Shown here: piece by piece, positions 35,814 through 44,421 of the stretch
How the letters are laid out: every line of letters begins with the position of its first letter
How positions within the stretch are numbered: position 1 is the first letter of the stretch
Assembly (NCBI GenBank): GCA_934438135.1
Contig: CAKSBP010000010.1
Location: 1-64,000, forward strand
DNA from: an uncultured Clostridium sp.
Lineage (GTDB): Bacteria; Bacillota; Clostridia; Lachnospirales; Lachnospiraceae
Length of the DNA: 64,000 nt
Direction of reading: 5' to 3'
Position numbers and translations under genes: made by a program
Notes under the pieces: generated by a model
Databases searched by the model: none
Seen by the model: the letters and a program-made list of their open reading frames with translations, nothing else
What the model was told of the DNA's origin: nothing

Positions 35814-37331
35814 ATGGAATCAAAAGAGTTAAAAACAGCACAGATTTTCAGTAGTAATATGGTATTACAAAGAAATAAAAATGTGACAGTATGGGGAGAA
35901 GGAACAGACGGAAAAGAAGTACAGGTTTCAATTAAAGGAAATATGGTTAGAACAATCATAAAAGACGGAAAATGGATATTGGAACTGCCGAAAATGCAAG
36001 CTGGCGGACCATATGTGTTAACGGTTACAGATGGAGACACAACACTTTCTTATAAAAATGTTATGGTAGGGGAAGTATGGTTTGCTGGAGGCCAGTCCAA
36101 CATGGAACTGGAACTTCAGAACTGCATGAATGGAAGAAATGAAATGAAGGAAGCAGATTACGACAGTATCCGTTTTTATAACGTGGCAAAAATTGCAACC
36201 TTGGAAGAGAAGAATCTAAAAGAAGAAGCAACAAGATACTGGGAACTGGTAAAACCAGATACCTGTGCGAGTATGTCAGCAGTAGCTTATTTTTTTGCAA
36301 GAAAAGTACAGAAAGAACTGGGGATTACTATTGGAATTATTGATTGTTACTGGGGTGGAACTTCTATTTCCTGTTGGATGGATAAGAAGCTAATCGAGAA
36401 AGATATGGATGCTCATATTTATCTGGATGAGTGGAAAGAGAAAGTGGGAGATAAAACAGATGAACAGTTTGATAAGGAAATGGAAGAGTATATGAAAGAC
36501 TGGAAAGTCTGGGATGATAAATGTAAAGAAGTAAAGATACAAGATCCAATGGCATCATGGGAAAAAATTAGAGAATATGCAGGAGATTGTCCTTGGCCGC
36601 AGCCATTTGGAAATAAGTCACAATTCCGGCCTGGCGGACTTTATGAAACCATGATAAAGCGTGTTACACCTTATACGATAAAAGGATTTTTGTGGTATCA
36701 GGGAGAAGAAGATGAATCAAAACCATACTTGTATGATAAAATGTTATATAATTTGATTCATTTATGGAGAAGTGACTGGAAAGATGAAACACTTCCATTT
36801 ATGATTGTGCAGCTTCCGATGTGGATTGAAAAAGGACGGAAAGATGACAGGAGCTGGGCTGTTTTAAGGGACATGCAGCGTAAGGTAGCAGCTACCGTAA
36901 AAAATGCAGAACTGACTGTTTTAATTGACTGTGGAGAGTATGATAATATTCATCCTTTGGATAAACAGACAGTAGGATATCGTCTTGCATTACAGACACT
37001 GGAATCGGTTTATGGGATAGCAGATTTATTTGCAAAGTGCCCGACATACAAAGATAGAGATTTAAAAGAAGACAAGATTGTGCTATACTTTGATAGTGTG
37101 TATGGGGGATTCGAGGTAAGAGGCCATAATAAGAAACCTGAGCTGTTTGAAATTGCAGGAGAAGATAAAGTTTTTGTACCAGCTGAGGCTGAGATTGATG
37201 GAGAAACTATTATTATTTCAAGCAAATCAGTAAAAAATCCAAAATATGCTAGATATGCATGGGTAAATTATGGTATAGTAAACTTATTTAGTTCAAAGGG
37301 AATGCCAGTGGCTCCTTTTGAAACAAAATAA
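35814..37331 (+). CDS. Acetyl esterase, SGNH/sialate-O-acetylesterase-like (CE17-like)
   Basis: A 505-residue esterase with no signal peptide, hence intracellular. It has an N-terminal beta domain (about 1-90) and an SGNH hydrolase core: nucleophile serine in AGGQSNMELEL, YWGGTS, WYQGEED and the catalytic D-x-x-H in DNIHPLDKQ. A C-terminal beta domain follows from about residue 410. The family includes the Roseburia CE17 enzyme that removes acetyl groups from mannan oligomers, and the locus fits that role. The start at 35814 follows AGGAGAAGATAGA; an upstream in-frame start lacks a ribosome site. Confidence 0.82.
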   Translation: MESKELKTAQIFSSNMVLQRNKNVTVWGEGTDGKEVQVSIKGNMVRTIIKDGKWILELPKMQAGGPYVLTVTDGDTTLSYKNVMVGEVWFAGGQSNMELELQNCMNGRNEMKEADYDSIRFYNVAKIATLEEKNLKEEATRYWELVKPDTCASMSAVAYFFARKVQKELGITIGIIDCYWGGTSISCWMDKKLIEKDMDAHIYLDEWKEKVGDKTDEQFDKEMEEYMKDWKVWDDKCKEVKIQDPMASWEKIREYAGDCPWPQPFGNKSQFRPGGLYETMIKRVTPYTIKGFLWYQGEEDESKPYLYDKMLYNLIHLWRSDWKDETLPFMIVQLPMWIEKGRKDDRSWAVLRDMQRKVAATVKNAELTVLIDCGEYDNIHPLDKQTVGYRLALQTLESVYGIADLFAKCPTYKDRDLKEDKIVLYFDSVYGGFEVRGHNKKPELFEIAGEDKVFVPAEAEIDGETIIISSKSVKNPKYARYAWVNYGIVNLFSSKGMPVAPFETK

Positions 37332-37363
37332 AGTGAATAAAATAGCTAAGAAAGGAAATCGTT

Positions 37364-39088
37364 ATGGATTATAAGACGAATTATGAAAAATGGTGCCAGG
37401 ACTCATATTTTGATGAAGATACGAGGAATGAACTGTTGGCGTTAAAGGGCAATGATGCAGAAATTCAGGAACGTTTTTACAAGGAACTTGAATTTGGTAC
37501 TGGTGGATTAAGAGGTATTATCGGTGCCGGAACAAATCGAATGAACGTTTATACAGTAAGAAAGGCCACACAAGGTCTAGCCAACTTTATTATTAAAGAA
37601 GGTGGACAGAACAAAGGAGTTGCCATTGCATTTGATTCCAGACATATGTCTCCAGAATTTGCAGATGAGGCAGCATTATGTTTAGCAGCAAATGGGATTA
37701 AAGCGTATCGGTTTGATTCACTTAGACCAACGCCAGAACTTTCTTTTGCGTTAAGAACATTAGGATGTATTGCAGGTATTGTTGTTACTGCAAGTCACAA
37801 TCCACCAGAATATAATGGTTATAAAGTATATTGGGAAGATGGTGCACAGATTACCTATCCGAAAGATGAGCAGATTATAACTGAAGTAAAGAATGTAACC
37901 GATTTTCATGCTGTAAAGACCATGGATAAAGAAGAAGCAGAAAAAGCTGGATTATACCAGGTAATTGGCAAGGAAATTGATGATAAATATATTGAAGAGC
38001 TAAAGAAATTAGTTGTACATCCAGAAATTATAAAAGAAGTGGGAAAGGACCTGAAGATTGTATATACTCCATTACATGGAACAGGTAACCTTCCGGCAAG
38101 AAGAGTGTTAAAAGAACTTGGTTTTGAAAACGTCTATGTTGTTCCAGAGCAGGAACTTCCAAACGGAGATTTCCCAACCGTAAGTTATCCAAACCCAGAG
38201 GCAGCAGAAGCCTTTACATTAGCATTAAAACTTGCCAAAGAAGTAGATGCTGATGTGGTATTAGCAACTGATCCAGACGCAGACCGTTTAGGTGTGTATG
38301 CAAAAGATTCTAAGACTGGTGAATATGTATCCTTTACAGGAAATATGTCTGGTATGTTAATCTGCGAATACATTATGTCAGAAAAACAGAAACTTGGAAC
38401 GCTGCCTGCAAACGGAGCATTAATTAAAACAATCGTTACAACTAATATGGCAGATGAAGTTGCTAAATATTACAATATGAAATTAATCGAAGTTCTGACC
38501 GGATTTAAATATATCGGTGAACAGATTAAATTATTTGAACAGAATCATGAACATGAATATGTATTTGGTTTTGAAGAAAGCTATGGCTGCCTAGTTGGTA
38601 CACATGCCAGAGATAAAGATGCTATCGTTGCTGTTATGGAATTATGCGAAGCTGCCGCATTCTATAAAAAACAAAATCTTACATTATGGGATCAGATGAT
38701 TAATATCTTCGAGAAATACGGCTATTTCCGTGAAGGCTTGGAAACTATTACATTAAAGGGTATCAGCGGAACAGAACAGATTAAACAGATGATGGATAAA
38801 ATGAGAAATAATCCGCCTACACAGCTAGGAGAATACAAAGTTCTTAGTGTAAGAGATTACAAGAAGGAACAGATTATGAATATGGAAACAAAAGAAGTAT
38901 CCGGTACCGGATTACCTGTTTCCAATGTTCTTTACTATGATCTTCCTGATGGTGCATGGTGCTGCGTGAGACCATCTGGAACAGAACCAAAGATTAAGTT
39001 TTATTTTGGTGTAAAAGGAAGCAGCTTTGATGATGCAAACCAGAAGCTGGCTGCATTGAAAAAAGAAATGCTTGATTATGCAAAATAG
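37364..39088 (+). CDS. Phosphoglucomutase/phosphomannomutase
   Basis: A 574-residue alpha-D-phosphohexomutase of the long PGM2-like type. The active serine is in TASHNPPEYNGYKVYWEDG, the metal loop is ATDPDADRLG, the sugar loop is GFEESYG and the phosphate loop is RPSGTEPKIKF. It interconverts hexose 1- and 6-phosphates and so moves the GH130 product mannose 1-phosphate toward glycolysis. A strong hairpin ends the operon just downstream. A housekeeping glucose role is also possible. Confidence 0.92.
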   Translation: MDYKTNYEKWCQDSYFDEDTRNELLALKGNDAEIQERFYKELEFGTGGLRGIIGAGTNRMNVYTVRKATQGLANFIIKEGGQNKGVAIAFDSRHMSPEFADEAALCLAANGIKAYRFDSLRPTPELSFALRTLGCIAGIVVTASHNPPEYNGYKVYWEDGAQITYPKDEQIITEVKNVTDFHAVKTMDKEEAEKAGLYQVIGKEIDDKYIEELKKLVVHPEIIKEVGKDLKIVYTPLHGTGNLPARRVLKELGFENVYVVPEQELPNGDFPTVSYPNPEAAEAFTLALKLAKEVDADVVLATDPDADRLGVYAKDSKTGEYVSFTGNMSGMLICEYIMSEKQKLGTLPANGALIKTIVTTNMADEVAKYYNMKLIEVLTGFKYIGEQIKLFEQNHEHEYVFGFEESYGCLVGTHARDKDAIVAVMELCEAAAFYKKQNLTLWDQMINIFEKYGYFREGLETITLKGISGTEQIKQMMDKMRNNPPTQLGEYKVLSVRDYKKEQIMNMETKEVSGTGLPVSNVLYYDLPDGAWCCVRPSGTEPKIKFYFGVKGSSFDDANQKLAALKKEMLDYAK

Positions 39089-39100
39089 GAAAAAATAATG

Positions 39101-39141
39101 TTGGTGCCAGCTTTTCAAGGAAAGCTGGCACCAGTTTTTTT
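39101..39141 (+). terminator. Terminator of the mannan utilisation operon
   Basis: A 13-bp GC-containing stem (TGGTGCCAGCTTT 39102-39114 with AAAGCTGGCACCA 39121-39133) is followed by GTTTTTTT. Confidence 0.93.
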
Positions 39142-39257
39142 CTTGCGATTAAGAGTAAAATAACAGGAAATTTATTTGAAGTCTAGGATAGAATGAAGTA
39201 TAATAAAAAAAACGTTTCAGTATAAAAGAGAAAGATAGAGTGAAGGAAGGTGGGTTT

Positions 39258-40142
39258 ATGCATAGTTACCTGAGAGCGGTAGGATTCAGCCATGTAGACA
39301 GTAGAAAAGAATTGGATAGAATATTAGGGCAGGTTATGGAACATCCAAATGAAAAGAAAATGACCAAAATAAATGCCACCACAACTTTAACGGAAATGAA
39401 ACTGGATTTTGCGGAAAATATGGGGGTTGCGATTCGTGGTGAATACGATGAAAAAGGATTTTTTCATTTAGATCATTATTTCCCATATTTTAAAGGAAGA
39501 AGAGTTTCTATTAAAGAAGAAATCTGTATTAATAAAAGAATTGATACAGAGGCTTATACCGGAATGTGTGATGACATGAGGCTTGGAGTATCGCTGATTT
39601 TTTATCTGCAGAATTCCATGGACTGTTCTCAGACTACAAAAATACCACCTGCTGTGGCCAAATATCTGGAAGTTTCCTTATCAGCATTATCCACACAGGG
39701 ACGTATTCTGCTGGGAATGGATAATGGAAACCGGAAGAACAGTATTAAGTCGTCCGACATGAATTATCGGAAAAAACTGATTGCAGAAGCAAAACAGGGG
39801 AATCAGGAAGCTATTGACAGTCTGACGATTGATGATATTGATTTATATGCCATGATTTCAAGGCGAGCTAAAACCGAGGATATTTATTCTATCGTGGAGA
39901 ACTGTTTTATTCCATTTGGTTCGGAATCCGATAATTACACGATTATTGGTACCATTTTAGAATGTAATGTTCTTGAAAATAGTATGACAGGAGAACTGGT
40001 GTATGATCTTTTAGTGGAATGTAATGATATTGTGTATGATGTCTGTATTAATAAAAGAGATCTGCTGGGAGAGCCGCTTGTGGGACGGAGATTTAAAGGA
40101 AATATCTGGATGCAGGGATTTGCAAATTTTCTAAAGTGGTAA
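39258..40142 (+). CDS. DUF3881 family protein
   Basis: A 294-residue soluble protein of unknown function, recognised as DUF3881 by its start (MHSYLRAVGFSHVDSRKELDRIL), the mid region HLDHYFPYFKGR and the C-terminal segment DICINKRDLLGEPLVGRRFKG. The family appears largely confined to Lachnospiraceae and relatives. The start at 39258 follows GGAAGGTGGG; a GTG six codons earlier lies within that ribosome site. It is flanked by terminators on both sides, so it is monocistronic. Its lack of a link to mannan genes suggests a separate role. Confidence 0.75.
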   Translation: MHSYLRAVGFSHVDSRKELDRILGQVMEHPNEKKMTKINATTTLTEMKLDFAENMGVAIRGEYDEKGFFHLDHYFPYFKGRRVSIKEEICINKRIDTEAYTGMCDDMRLGVSLIFYLQNSMDCSQTTKIPPAVAKYLEVSLSALSTQGRILLGMDNGNRKNSIKSSDMNYRKKLIAEAKQGNQEAIDSLTIDDIDLYAMISRRAKTEDIYSIVENCFIPFGSESDNYTIIGTILECNVLENSMTGELVYDLLVECNDIVYDVCINKRDLLGEPLVGRRFKGNIWMQGFANFLKW

Positions 40143-40188
40143 ATACAAATACGTGAGAAAGGATATGCTTGGAGGTATATCTTTTTGG

Positions 40189-40256
40189 CTCTATGTTAAG
40201 TGTTGGGGCATGACCCTTTGAATTATGCCTCAACATTTAACATAGAGCTGTTTTTA
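40189..40256 (+). terminator. Long-stem terminator after the DUF3881 gene
   Basis: A 24-bp stem with two mismatched or wobble positions (40189-40212 with 40226-40249), then GTTTTTAT. It is unusually long for a terminator. Confidence 0.75.
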
Positions 40257-40710
40257 TGTTGAGGATTCTATTGCTTTGGAAAAGAGAACATATGCAATAC
40301 TGAGATATTGGATTTCCAAGGTGCATAGTCAAAATCTGTGTGTAAAGTTTGAGTTATTAATAGTAAAACCTTCTTATTTATTATTAAGTAAGAAGGTTTT
40401 ATTGTTATAACCTTATATTACTGCGTATTTTTAACTAAAATGATTGTTACAAATCAACTAAAAATTAAGTTAATTTGTGAAAAAAAGCAAGTAAGATATC
40501 CACAAAAGCAAAATTGTATATTATGTCTAAAAACGATTCTAAAACTTGAACATGTCATAGCAAAAAATATGAAGGATATATACAAAACAGACAGTTGTAT
40601 TACATAAAAATGAATATTACTATACAAAATCAATAAAATTTACTATTGCGTAAATAAGGTAAAAATGATATTCTAATTAAGTAATAAATTAATCAATGAG
40701 GAGGTTTTTT
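40257..40710. other. Regulatory gap upstream of the GH5 mannanase gene
   Basis: No gene is seen. It contains a second hairpin (AAAACCTTCTTA 40365-40376 with TAAGAAGGTTTT 40389-40400, then ATTG), the operator-like AACTAAAAATTAAGTT (40456-40471), and a possible promoter TTGCGT (40646-40651), 17 bp, TATTCT (40669-40674). The rest is AT-rich with no further pattern that I can support. Confidence 0.5.
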
Positions 40711-43700
40711 ATGAAAGGTAAAAGAAAAGTTTTATCCTGTATTGTTACATGGTTAATGGTATTTGCTCTTGTATTAACCAGTGTTTATGCAGGAGGTGTT
40801 ACAAAAATTAAGGCAGCAGAGGGGTCTTCAAATTTTCAGCAGAAAATTGAATTTGAGGATGCAAATCATTTTTCATCTGATTCCGGAAATAAGATTGATA
40901 CATATTATTCCAATTACTCTGGTTCAGGATATGTATATCTTACATCTGGATGGGCAGAAGTTAATTTTACAGTCCCAAGTGATGGAAAATACAAAATAAC
41001 AATTGCATCTACATCTGATCAGCATAAAGAAAACTGGCTGTATTTTGATAATGATGGTGCGGGGACATTGAACACAGAGTCTGCTGGATGGGGAGTATCT
41101 ACATATGAATATTCACTGACAGCCGGAACACATAAGTTTGGTGTTTCTACCAATTGGGGGTATGTAGCACTTGATTATGTAATAATTCAGTCTGAAGGTT
41201 CTAATATACAGCCGACAGTTACACCAAGTACAAAAACTTCTGTACAGCCGACAGTTATACCAACTGCATCTTCAAATGGTGTGTATGAATTTGAAGACGC
41301 AAATAGTTTCTCTAGTGATTCTGGTAATAAGATAGCACACGATACCTTTCCAGGATATTCAGGAAGTGGTTATGTATACTTAACATCTGGATGGGCAGAA
41401 GTAAGATTTACAGTTCCAAGTGATGGAAAGTACGAAATAACAATTGCATCTACATCCGATCAGCATAAAGAAAACTGGCTGTATTTAGATGATGAGGCTG
41501 TTGGAACATTAGAAACAGAAAGTAATTCCTGGGGAACAGTATCAAATACCTATACATTATCAAAAGGAACTCATAAATTTGGAGTTTCATCCAGCTGGGG
41601 TTATGTAGCATTAGATTATGTCAAAGTAAAAGCTGTTTCTACTCCAACAACATCTGTAGCTCCAACAGCAACAGCATCGGTTGCACCAACTCCAACACCA
41701 ACAACTACAGGTTCTACAGGAAAAGGAATGTATGTAAAAAATACCAGATTATATGATGGTAACGGAAATGAATTTATTATGAGAGGTATTAATATTGCAC
41801 ATGCATGGTATACAGATAAAACAGATACATCTATTAAAGCTGTTGCGGATCTCGGCGCAAACTGTGTACGTGTTGTATTAGCAGATGGAGCACAGTGGAC
41901 AAAGACAAGGGTCAGCGAAGTACAAAATATTATTAATATATGCCGCAAGAATAAGTTAGTCTGTGTTCTGGAAGTTCATGATCACACTGGAAAAGATAAT
42001 ACTTCAGAACTTGATACAGCAGTAAACTACTGGCTTGAAATTAAAGACATCTTAAATGCAAATAAAGATTATGTTATCGTTAATATTGCAAATGAGTGGC
42101 TAGGAACATGGGGATTAGGCGATACATGGAAAAATACATATTGTAAAGCTGTTTCTACAATTAGAAATGCAGGAATTGAAAATGTCATTATGGTAGATGC
42201 AGCAGGATATGGACAGGAAACATCTTCAATGATTGATAACTGTCAGAGTGTAAAAGCTGCCGATAGTACAGGAAATATTATGTTTTCAATTCATATGTAT
42301 TCCTGCGCAGGTAGTGACGCAGCTACGGTAAAATCCAATATAGATAACACATTATCTAAAAATGTATGTTTATGTATTGGCGAATTTGGTGATTACCAGA
42401 ATGGTGCTGATGTAGATGAAGCAACAATTATCAGTTACTGTAATGAAAAAGGAGTTGGAAATATTGCATGGTCTTGGAAAGGAAACGGCGGACAGGATGC
42501 AACATTAGACCTTTCAAAGGACTGGGCAGGAACCAATCTAACAGATTGGGGAAAAACAGTTGTAAGCAACATTCAGAAAACATCGAAGCTTGCATATTAT
42601 CTTACAGGATATGGCGATGCTCCAATTGAAACACCACCAACAATATCTGTTCAGCCAACAGAATCTACAACACCTGTTACAAGTGCACCACCGGTAAGTG
42701 GTGAAATCGGAATCAGTGCAGATAAATTGACAAGCTTTGACACTGACTGGTTTATCTCAGGTGAAGGTGATGATACCACATCAACCATATCCTCACTAGA
42801 TACCTTATCAAATAATGGATTAAGAGTCAACTTTGATTTAACAAAGGAAGCATATCCTTATTTAACAAATATGGTGGCTGGTGTAGATTTAAGTGCACAT
42901 GATACAATCAGCATTGTAGTAAGAAATAACAATGCATATGCATTACAGATTCAACCTATCTTTAAAGTTGGTTCTTTATGGAAATGGACAGAGTATGATC
43001 AGTATCAGACCGTACCAGCAGCAACAACAACTTTACTGACATTTGATATGTCATCCTGCAGCAGAGACGAAGTTCAGGCAATTATGTTCAGAGTACAGGG
43101 AGCAGGAGGCAAATTTGCAGGAACAGTAGATTTTATTTCTATGGGATATGATTTGGGAACGAATGCATATGCGGATGAAATTGCAGAATTAAACCGTCCG
43201 AAATCAGCATCATGTTTTACATGGGTTTTCCCAGAAACATCATGGACAGAAAAAACCGTAACTTCTAGTTGTGATAGTGACGGTGTACTAAGCGTAGAAT
43301 TTAAAAATGTAACAGACTCAGATGCAGCTGGAATTCAAACAGAAACAAAGCCTGGACTTGGAAAAGGAATGGACTTTTCTGGATATGATTCTATTACGTG
43401 TACAATTAAAAATACGAGTACTTCTGATATTCATGTTTCTCTTGTTTTAAGAACAGGAAGCAACTGGACCTGGCAGGAAAATGGTGGAATGGTAACTGGA
43501 GAAAAAGAAGGTGAGAGAGTTATTTCTGCTGGTGAAAGTGTTGATGTTACTTACTACTTAAACCACAAAACATGGAAATCAAAACAGTCAGGATGGAAAT
43601 ATACAGGAGCATTAGAAGAATCAGATGATGTAAGAGCATTAGGATTCAAGATTTATGCAGGAAGTAATGTTTCTGCAAGTGGAAAGGTTACTGTTTCTGA

Positions 43701-43719
43701 TTTTCAATGCAATTTTTAA
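40711..43719 (+). CDS. Secreted multi-modular beta-mannanase, GH5 (subfamily 8-like)
   Basis: A 1002-residue exported enzyme. The signal peptide is about 1-36 (cut after KAA). Two near-identical CBM35-like modules lie at about 45-162 and 191-309, joined by Thr/Pro linkers. The GH5 catalytic barrel spans about 338-625, with acid/base E462 in VNIANEWLG and nucleophile E558 in CIGEFGD. A Thr/Pro linker follows, then two further beta-sandwich modules (about 668-825 and 828-1002), probably mannan-binding; their family (CBM23 or CBM27-like) is uncertain. No sortase, SLH or dockerin motif is seen, so it is likely free or held by its binding modules. The start at 40711 follows GAGGAGG. Confidence 0.93.
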   Translation: MKGKRKVLSCIVTWLMVFALVLTSVYAGGVTKIKAAEGSSNFQQKIEFEDANHFSSDSGNKIDTYYSNYSGSGYVYLTSGWAEVNFTVPSDGKYKITIASTSDQHKENWLYFDNDGAGTLNTESAGWGVSTYEYSLTAGTHKFGVSTNWGYVALDYVIIQSEGSNIQPTVTPSTKTSVQPTVIPTASSNGVYEFEDANSFSSDSGNKIAHDTFPGYSGSGYVYLTSGWAEVRFTVPSDGKYEITIASTSDQHKENWLYLDDEAVGTLETESNSWGTVSNTYTLSKGTHKFGVSSSWGYVALDYVKVKAVSTPTTSVAPTATASVAPTPTPTTTGSTGKGMYVKNTRLYDGNGNEFIMRGINIAHAWYTDKTDTSIKAVADLGANCVRVVLADGAQWTKTRVSEVQNIINICRKNKLVCVLEVHDHTGKDNTSELDTAVNYWLEIKDILNANKDYVIVNIANEWLGTWGLGDTWKNTYCKAVSTIRNAGIENVIMVDAAGYGQETSSMIDNCQSVKAADSTGNIMFSIHMYSCAGSDAATVKSNIDNTLSKNVCLCIGEFGDYQNGADVDEATIISYCNEKGVGNIAWSWKGNGGQDATLDLSKDWAGTNLTDWGKTVVSNIQKTSKLAYYLTGYGDAPIETPPTISVQPTESTTPVTSAPPVSGEIGISADKLTSFDTDWFISGEGDDTTSTISSLDTLSNNGLRVNFDLTKEAYPYLTNMVAGVDLSAHDTISIVVRNNNAYALQIQPIFKVGSLWKWTEYDQYQTVPAATTTLLTFDMSSCSRDEVQAIMFRVQGAGGKFAGTVDFISMGYDLGTNAYADEIAELNRPKSASCFTWVFPETSWTEKTVTSSCDSDGVLSVEFKNVTDSDAAGIQTETKPGLGKGMDFSGYDSITCTIKNTSTSDIHVSLVLRTGSNWTWQENGGMVTGEKEGERVISAGESVDVTYYLNHKTWKSKQSGWKYTGALEESDDVRALGFKIYAGSNVSASGKVTVSDFQCNF
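40846..41632 (+). repeat. Tandem duplicated CBM35-like module within the GH5 gene
   Basis: Copy 1 is about 40846-41193 and copy 2 about 41284-41632. Long stretches are near-identical at DNA level; for example the ACATCTGGATGGGCAGAAGT stretch recurs, and the run around CATAAAGAAAACTGGCTGTAT is identical in both. The sharpness of the match suggests a recent internal duplication or gene conversion. Confidence 0.9.
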
Positions 43720-43767
43720 CTTTTACTTAATTTAAAACTTAATTTAAATGTATTTATTACTTTACTA

Positions 43768-43795
43768 TTGACTTTATTTTAAATTACTTTATAAT
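43768..43795 (+). promoter_or_regulatory. Promoter-like element ahead of a decayed gene
   Basis: TTGACT (43768-43773), 16-bp spacer, TATAAT (43790-43795). The only thing downstream before the next terminator is the degraded reading frame at 43851-44130. Confidence 0.5.
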
Positions 43796-43850
43796 AAGTA
43801 TTATAACTAATGAATAAAATACATAATTAATTTGAGAGACAGAGGAAGAT

Positions 43851-44130
43851 ATGAAATTGTATTAGAGATGTATAAAATCAGATTAATTTAGAGTCTGCTC
43901 ATTAGTTTCTTACATATGAAAAATGCCCAGCCACATGGTGTAGCAATTATACAGATCCTTTTTATGATATGTATATGCTGCATCTAACAATTACTGTATG
44001 TTCGATATCAAATACATTTGTATTACCCCTAGCATGGCGGATGCTTTATCCAGATAAACTCCTATCCTATATGGAAGAGCAGGCTGTCCAAAAACAATAT
44101 AGTAATATTTGTGGTAACGTAGTATTTTGA
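43851..44130 (+). pseudogene. Possible decayed small gene
   Basis: A ribosome-site-like AGAGGAAGAT precedes an ATG that meets a stop after four codons. Downstream, a stop-free frame of about 75 codons (43906-44130) has coding-like content (for example YTDPFYDMYMLHL and LPLAWRMLYPDKLLSYMEEQ) but no start. With a promoter before it and a terminator after it, the stretch looks like a gene broken by frameshifts. I do not recognise the family. It could also be chance. Confidence 0.3.
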
Positions 44131-44152
44131 ATATTCTTCTGCTCTTAGAGAC

Positions 44153-44189
44153 AAAAAGAACTGCCAGATTTATTGGGCGGTTCTTTTTG
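44153..44189. terminator. Hairpin terminator upstream of tRNA-Arg
   Basis: AAAAAGAACTGCC (44153-44165) pairs with GGGCGGTTCTTTTT (44175-44188) around a short AT-rich loop, with a T-run on the plus-strand side. The symmetrical A/T tracts would allow both directions. Confidence 0.75.
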
Positions 44190-44214
44190 TATATTTTCCT
44201 TTTAGGTTTAGGAA

Positions 44215-44242
44215 TTGACATTTTGGGAAATTACGTTATAAT
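44215..44242 (+). promoter_or_regulatory. Promoter of tRNA-Arg
   Basis: TTGACA (44215-44220), 16-bp spacer, TATAAT (44237-44242), 11 nt before the tRNA 5' end. Confidence 0.8.
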
Positions 44243-44252
44243 TAATATTGTT

Positions 44253-44324
44253 GTTCTCATAGTTAAATGGATATAACGGGGACCTCCTAAGTCTCAGTTG
44301 TAGGTTCGATTCCTACTGGGAACG
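44253..44324 (+). tRNA. tRNA-Arg (anticodon CCT)
   Basis: A 72-nt cloverleaf. The acceptor GTTCTCA pairs with TGGGAAC (one G-U), the anticodon stem GGGAC/GTCTC encloses CTCCTAA, and the T-loop is GGTTCGATTCC. The anticodon CCT reads AGG. CCA is not encoded. It has its own promoter and a terminator directly after it. Confidence 0.94.
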
Positions 44325-44330
44325 TTGATG

Positions 44331-44363
44331 GAACTGCGAACGGATTTGTTTGCAGTTCTTTTT
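44331..44363 (+). terminator. Terminator of tRNA-Arg
   Basis: An 11-bp stem (GAACTGCGAAC 44331-44341 with GTTTGCAGTTC 44348-44358) followed by TTTTT. Confidence 0.9.
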
Positions 44364-44421
44364 GCGTTATATAGATTTTTTTACTGTCTTATTGGCAGTA
44401 GATATTTAAGGTGGTGGATTT

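Noticed and set aside
40846..41632. Possible CRISPR or mobile direct repeat
   Set aside because: The two long repeats are coding copies of a binding module in a single intact gene, with no spacer pattern.
43991..44221. Open frame of 76 codons on the minus strand
   Set aside because: It runs across the hairpin and into the tRNA-Arg -35 hexamer, lacks a ribosome site, and has basic low-quality composition. Not coding.
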